Below, in pieces: positions 4,762 to 5,137 of a stretch of DNA of 5,137 nt; within the stretch, counting starts at the first letter, position 1; each line of letters begins with the position of its first letter. The notes below the pieces were generated by a model. It saw only the letters and a program-made list of their open reading frames with translations. It was not told the origin of the DNA and made no database searches. A program made the position numbers and the translations under genes. The stretch is from assembly GCA_021784265.1 (NCBI GenBank), contig JAJXTA010000289.1:1-5137 (forward strand). Reading direction: 5' to 3'. This DNA is from a bacterium. GTDB lineage: Bacteria; Verrucomicrobiota; Verrucomicrobiia; Limisphaerales; J093.

Positions 4762-5137
4762 ATGGCCCGGCTCGTTTTTGACATCGAAACCTCCGCCCTG
4801 CCGCGCGAGGCCTTCGACGCGGCCCAGTGGGAGTTCCTCTTCCGGGAGGTGGAAAAGCTCCCCGACGAGGCGGCCCGCGCGGCGCGGCGGGTCGAGGTCC
4901 AGCGCCAGCTCAATCTCTGGCCCTTGACGGCCCAGGTGGCCTGCGTCGCCATGCTCAACGCCGACACGGCCCGCGGCCAAGTGCTCTATCTGGCCCCGGA
5001 CCACCAAGAGCCTGGCCCGGAGGCTGACCCCGTGCAGTTCCTCACCTGCCTGGACGAGGCGGAGCTGCTGGCCGCCTTCTGGGACGTGGCCAAACACTAC
5101 GACAGCGTGGTGACCTTCAACGGGCGCGGCTTCGATG
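4762..5137 (+). CDS. Predicted 3'-5' exonuclease, PolB/DnaQ-like RNase H fold, 3' partial
   Basis: ATG 4762 opens a frame that runs off the window after 125 complete codons. The N-terminus MARLVFDIETSALPREAFDA carries the Exo I motif DxE (Asp7, Glu9), which binds a catalytic metal. The last visible residues YDSVVTFNGRGFD match Exo II (FNGxxFD). The remaining Exo III motif would lie beyond the edge. This arrangement is that of the stand-alone predicted 3'-5' exonucleases related to the PolB exonuclease domain, which are presumed to trim DNA or RNA ends in the cytoplasm; the physiological substrate is not established. A ~50-residue insert between the motifs (EKLPDEAARAARRVEVQRQL, then NLWPLTAQVACVAMLN) is charged and helical. 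No clear Shine-Dalgarno precedes the ATG (GGTAGAAC). The start is chosen because the beta strand of Exo I follows at once. Confidence 0.8.
   Translation, partial: MARLVFDIETSALPREAFDAAQWEFLFREVEKLPDEAARAARRVEVQRQLNLWPLTAQVACVAMLNADTARGQVLYLAPDHQEPGPEADPVQFLTCLDEAELLAAFWDVAKHYDSVVTFNGRGFD

Noticed and set aside
4566..4781. Small coding frame in the intergenic region before the exonuclease
   Set aside because: Composition is Pro/Arg/Gly-rich with no motif; it overlaps the clear exonuclease start in another frame.

Overview
This is a GC-rich bacterial segment: two cut-off housekeeping genes at the edges, with an insertion-sequence and gene-remnant zone between them. The high GC content, poor Shine-Dalgarno sequences and the style of the right-hand exonuclease are compatible with a Verrucomicrobia/Planctomycetes-type genome. 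That placement is an impression from the sequence and is weak.

Left (1-1596, +): the C-terminal ~530 residues of a GDE-type glycogen debranching enzyme (amylo-alpha-1,6-glucosidase), cut by the window edge. It converges on a short minus-strand stretch (about 1626-1784) that spells the membrane-anchoring C-terminus of a type II NADH dehydrogenase. The rest of that gene is absent.

Middle (1883-3705, -): a complete ISKra4-like insertion sequence of about 1.82 kb with 23-bp imperfect terminal inverted repeats (20/23 matching). It carries two overlapping ORFs. ORF A is a small DUF6788-like protein; ORF B is the DDE transposase with D, D and E all visible. They overlap in the phase needed for a -1 frameshift, and the overlap contains a run of nine A followed at once by a hairpin. 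Read on the other strand, the same bases form a textbook intrinsic terminator (hairpin plus T9). A perfect 20-bp palindrome sits inside the likely promoter of ORF A, only a few bases from the ATG. Directly abutting this IS (3706-3958, +) is the 3' end of a second, divergent ISKra4-like element: the last ~74 codons of its transposase and its right end. No target duplication flanks the intact element.

Right (3966-5137): a minus-strand gene for a small membrane protein of unknown function, preceded by and overlapping (ATGA) a 35-codon reading frame that resembles the start of a SAM-dependent methyltransferase cut short. Then come about 300 bp with no recognisable gene, and then the start of a plus-strand PolB/DnaQ-like 3'-5' exonuclease that runs off the window.

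The glycogen and exonuclease genes are not obviously linked in function. The centre looks like an IS landing zone where insertions and deletions left fragments of an NADH dehydrogenase, a transposase and possibly a methyltransferase. I see no CRISPR array, tRNA, rRNA or clear defence system. The most interesting element is the compact two-strand control signal inside the IS.
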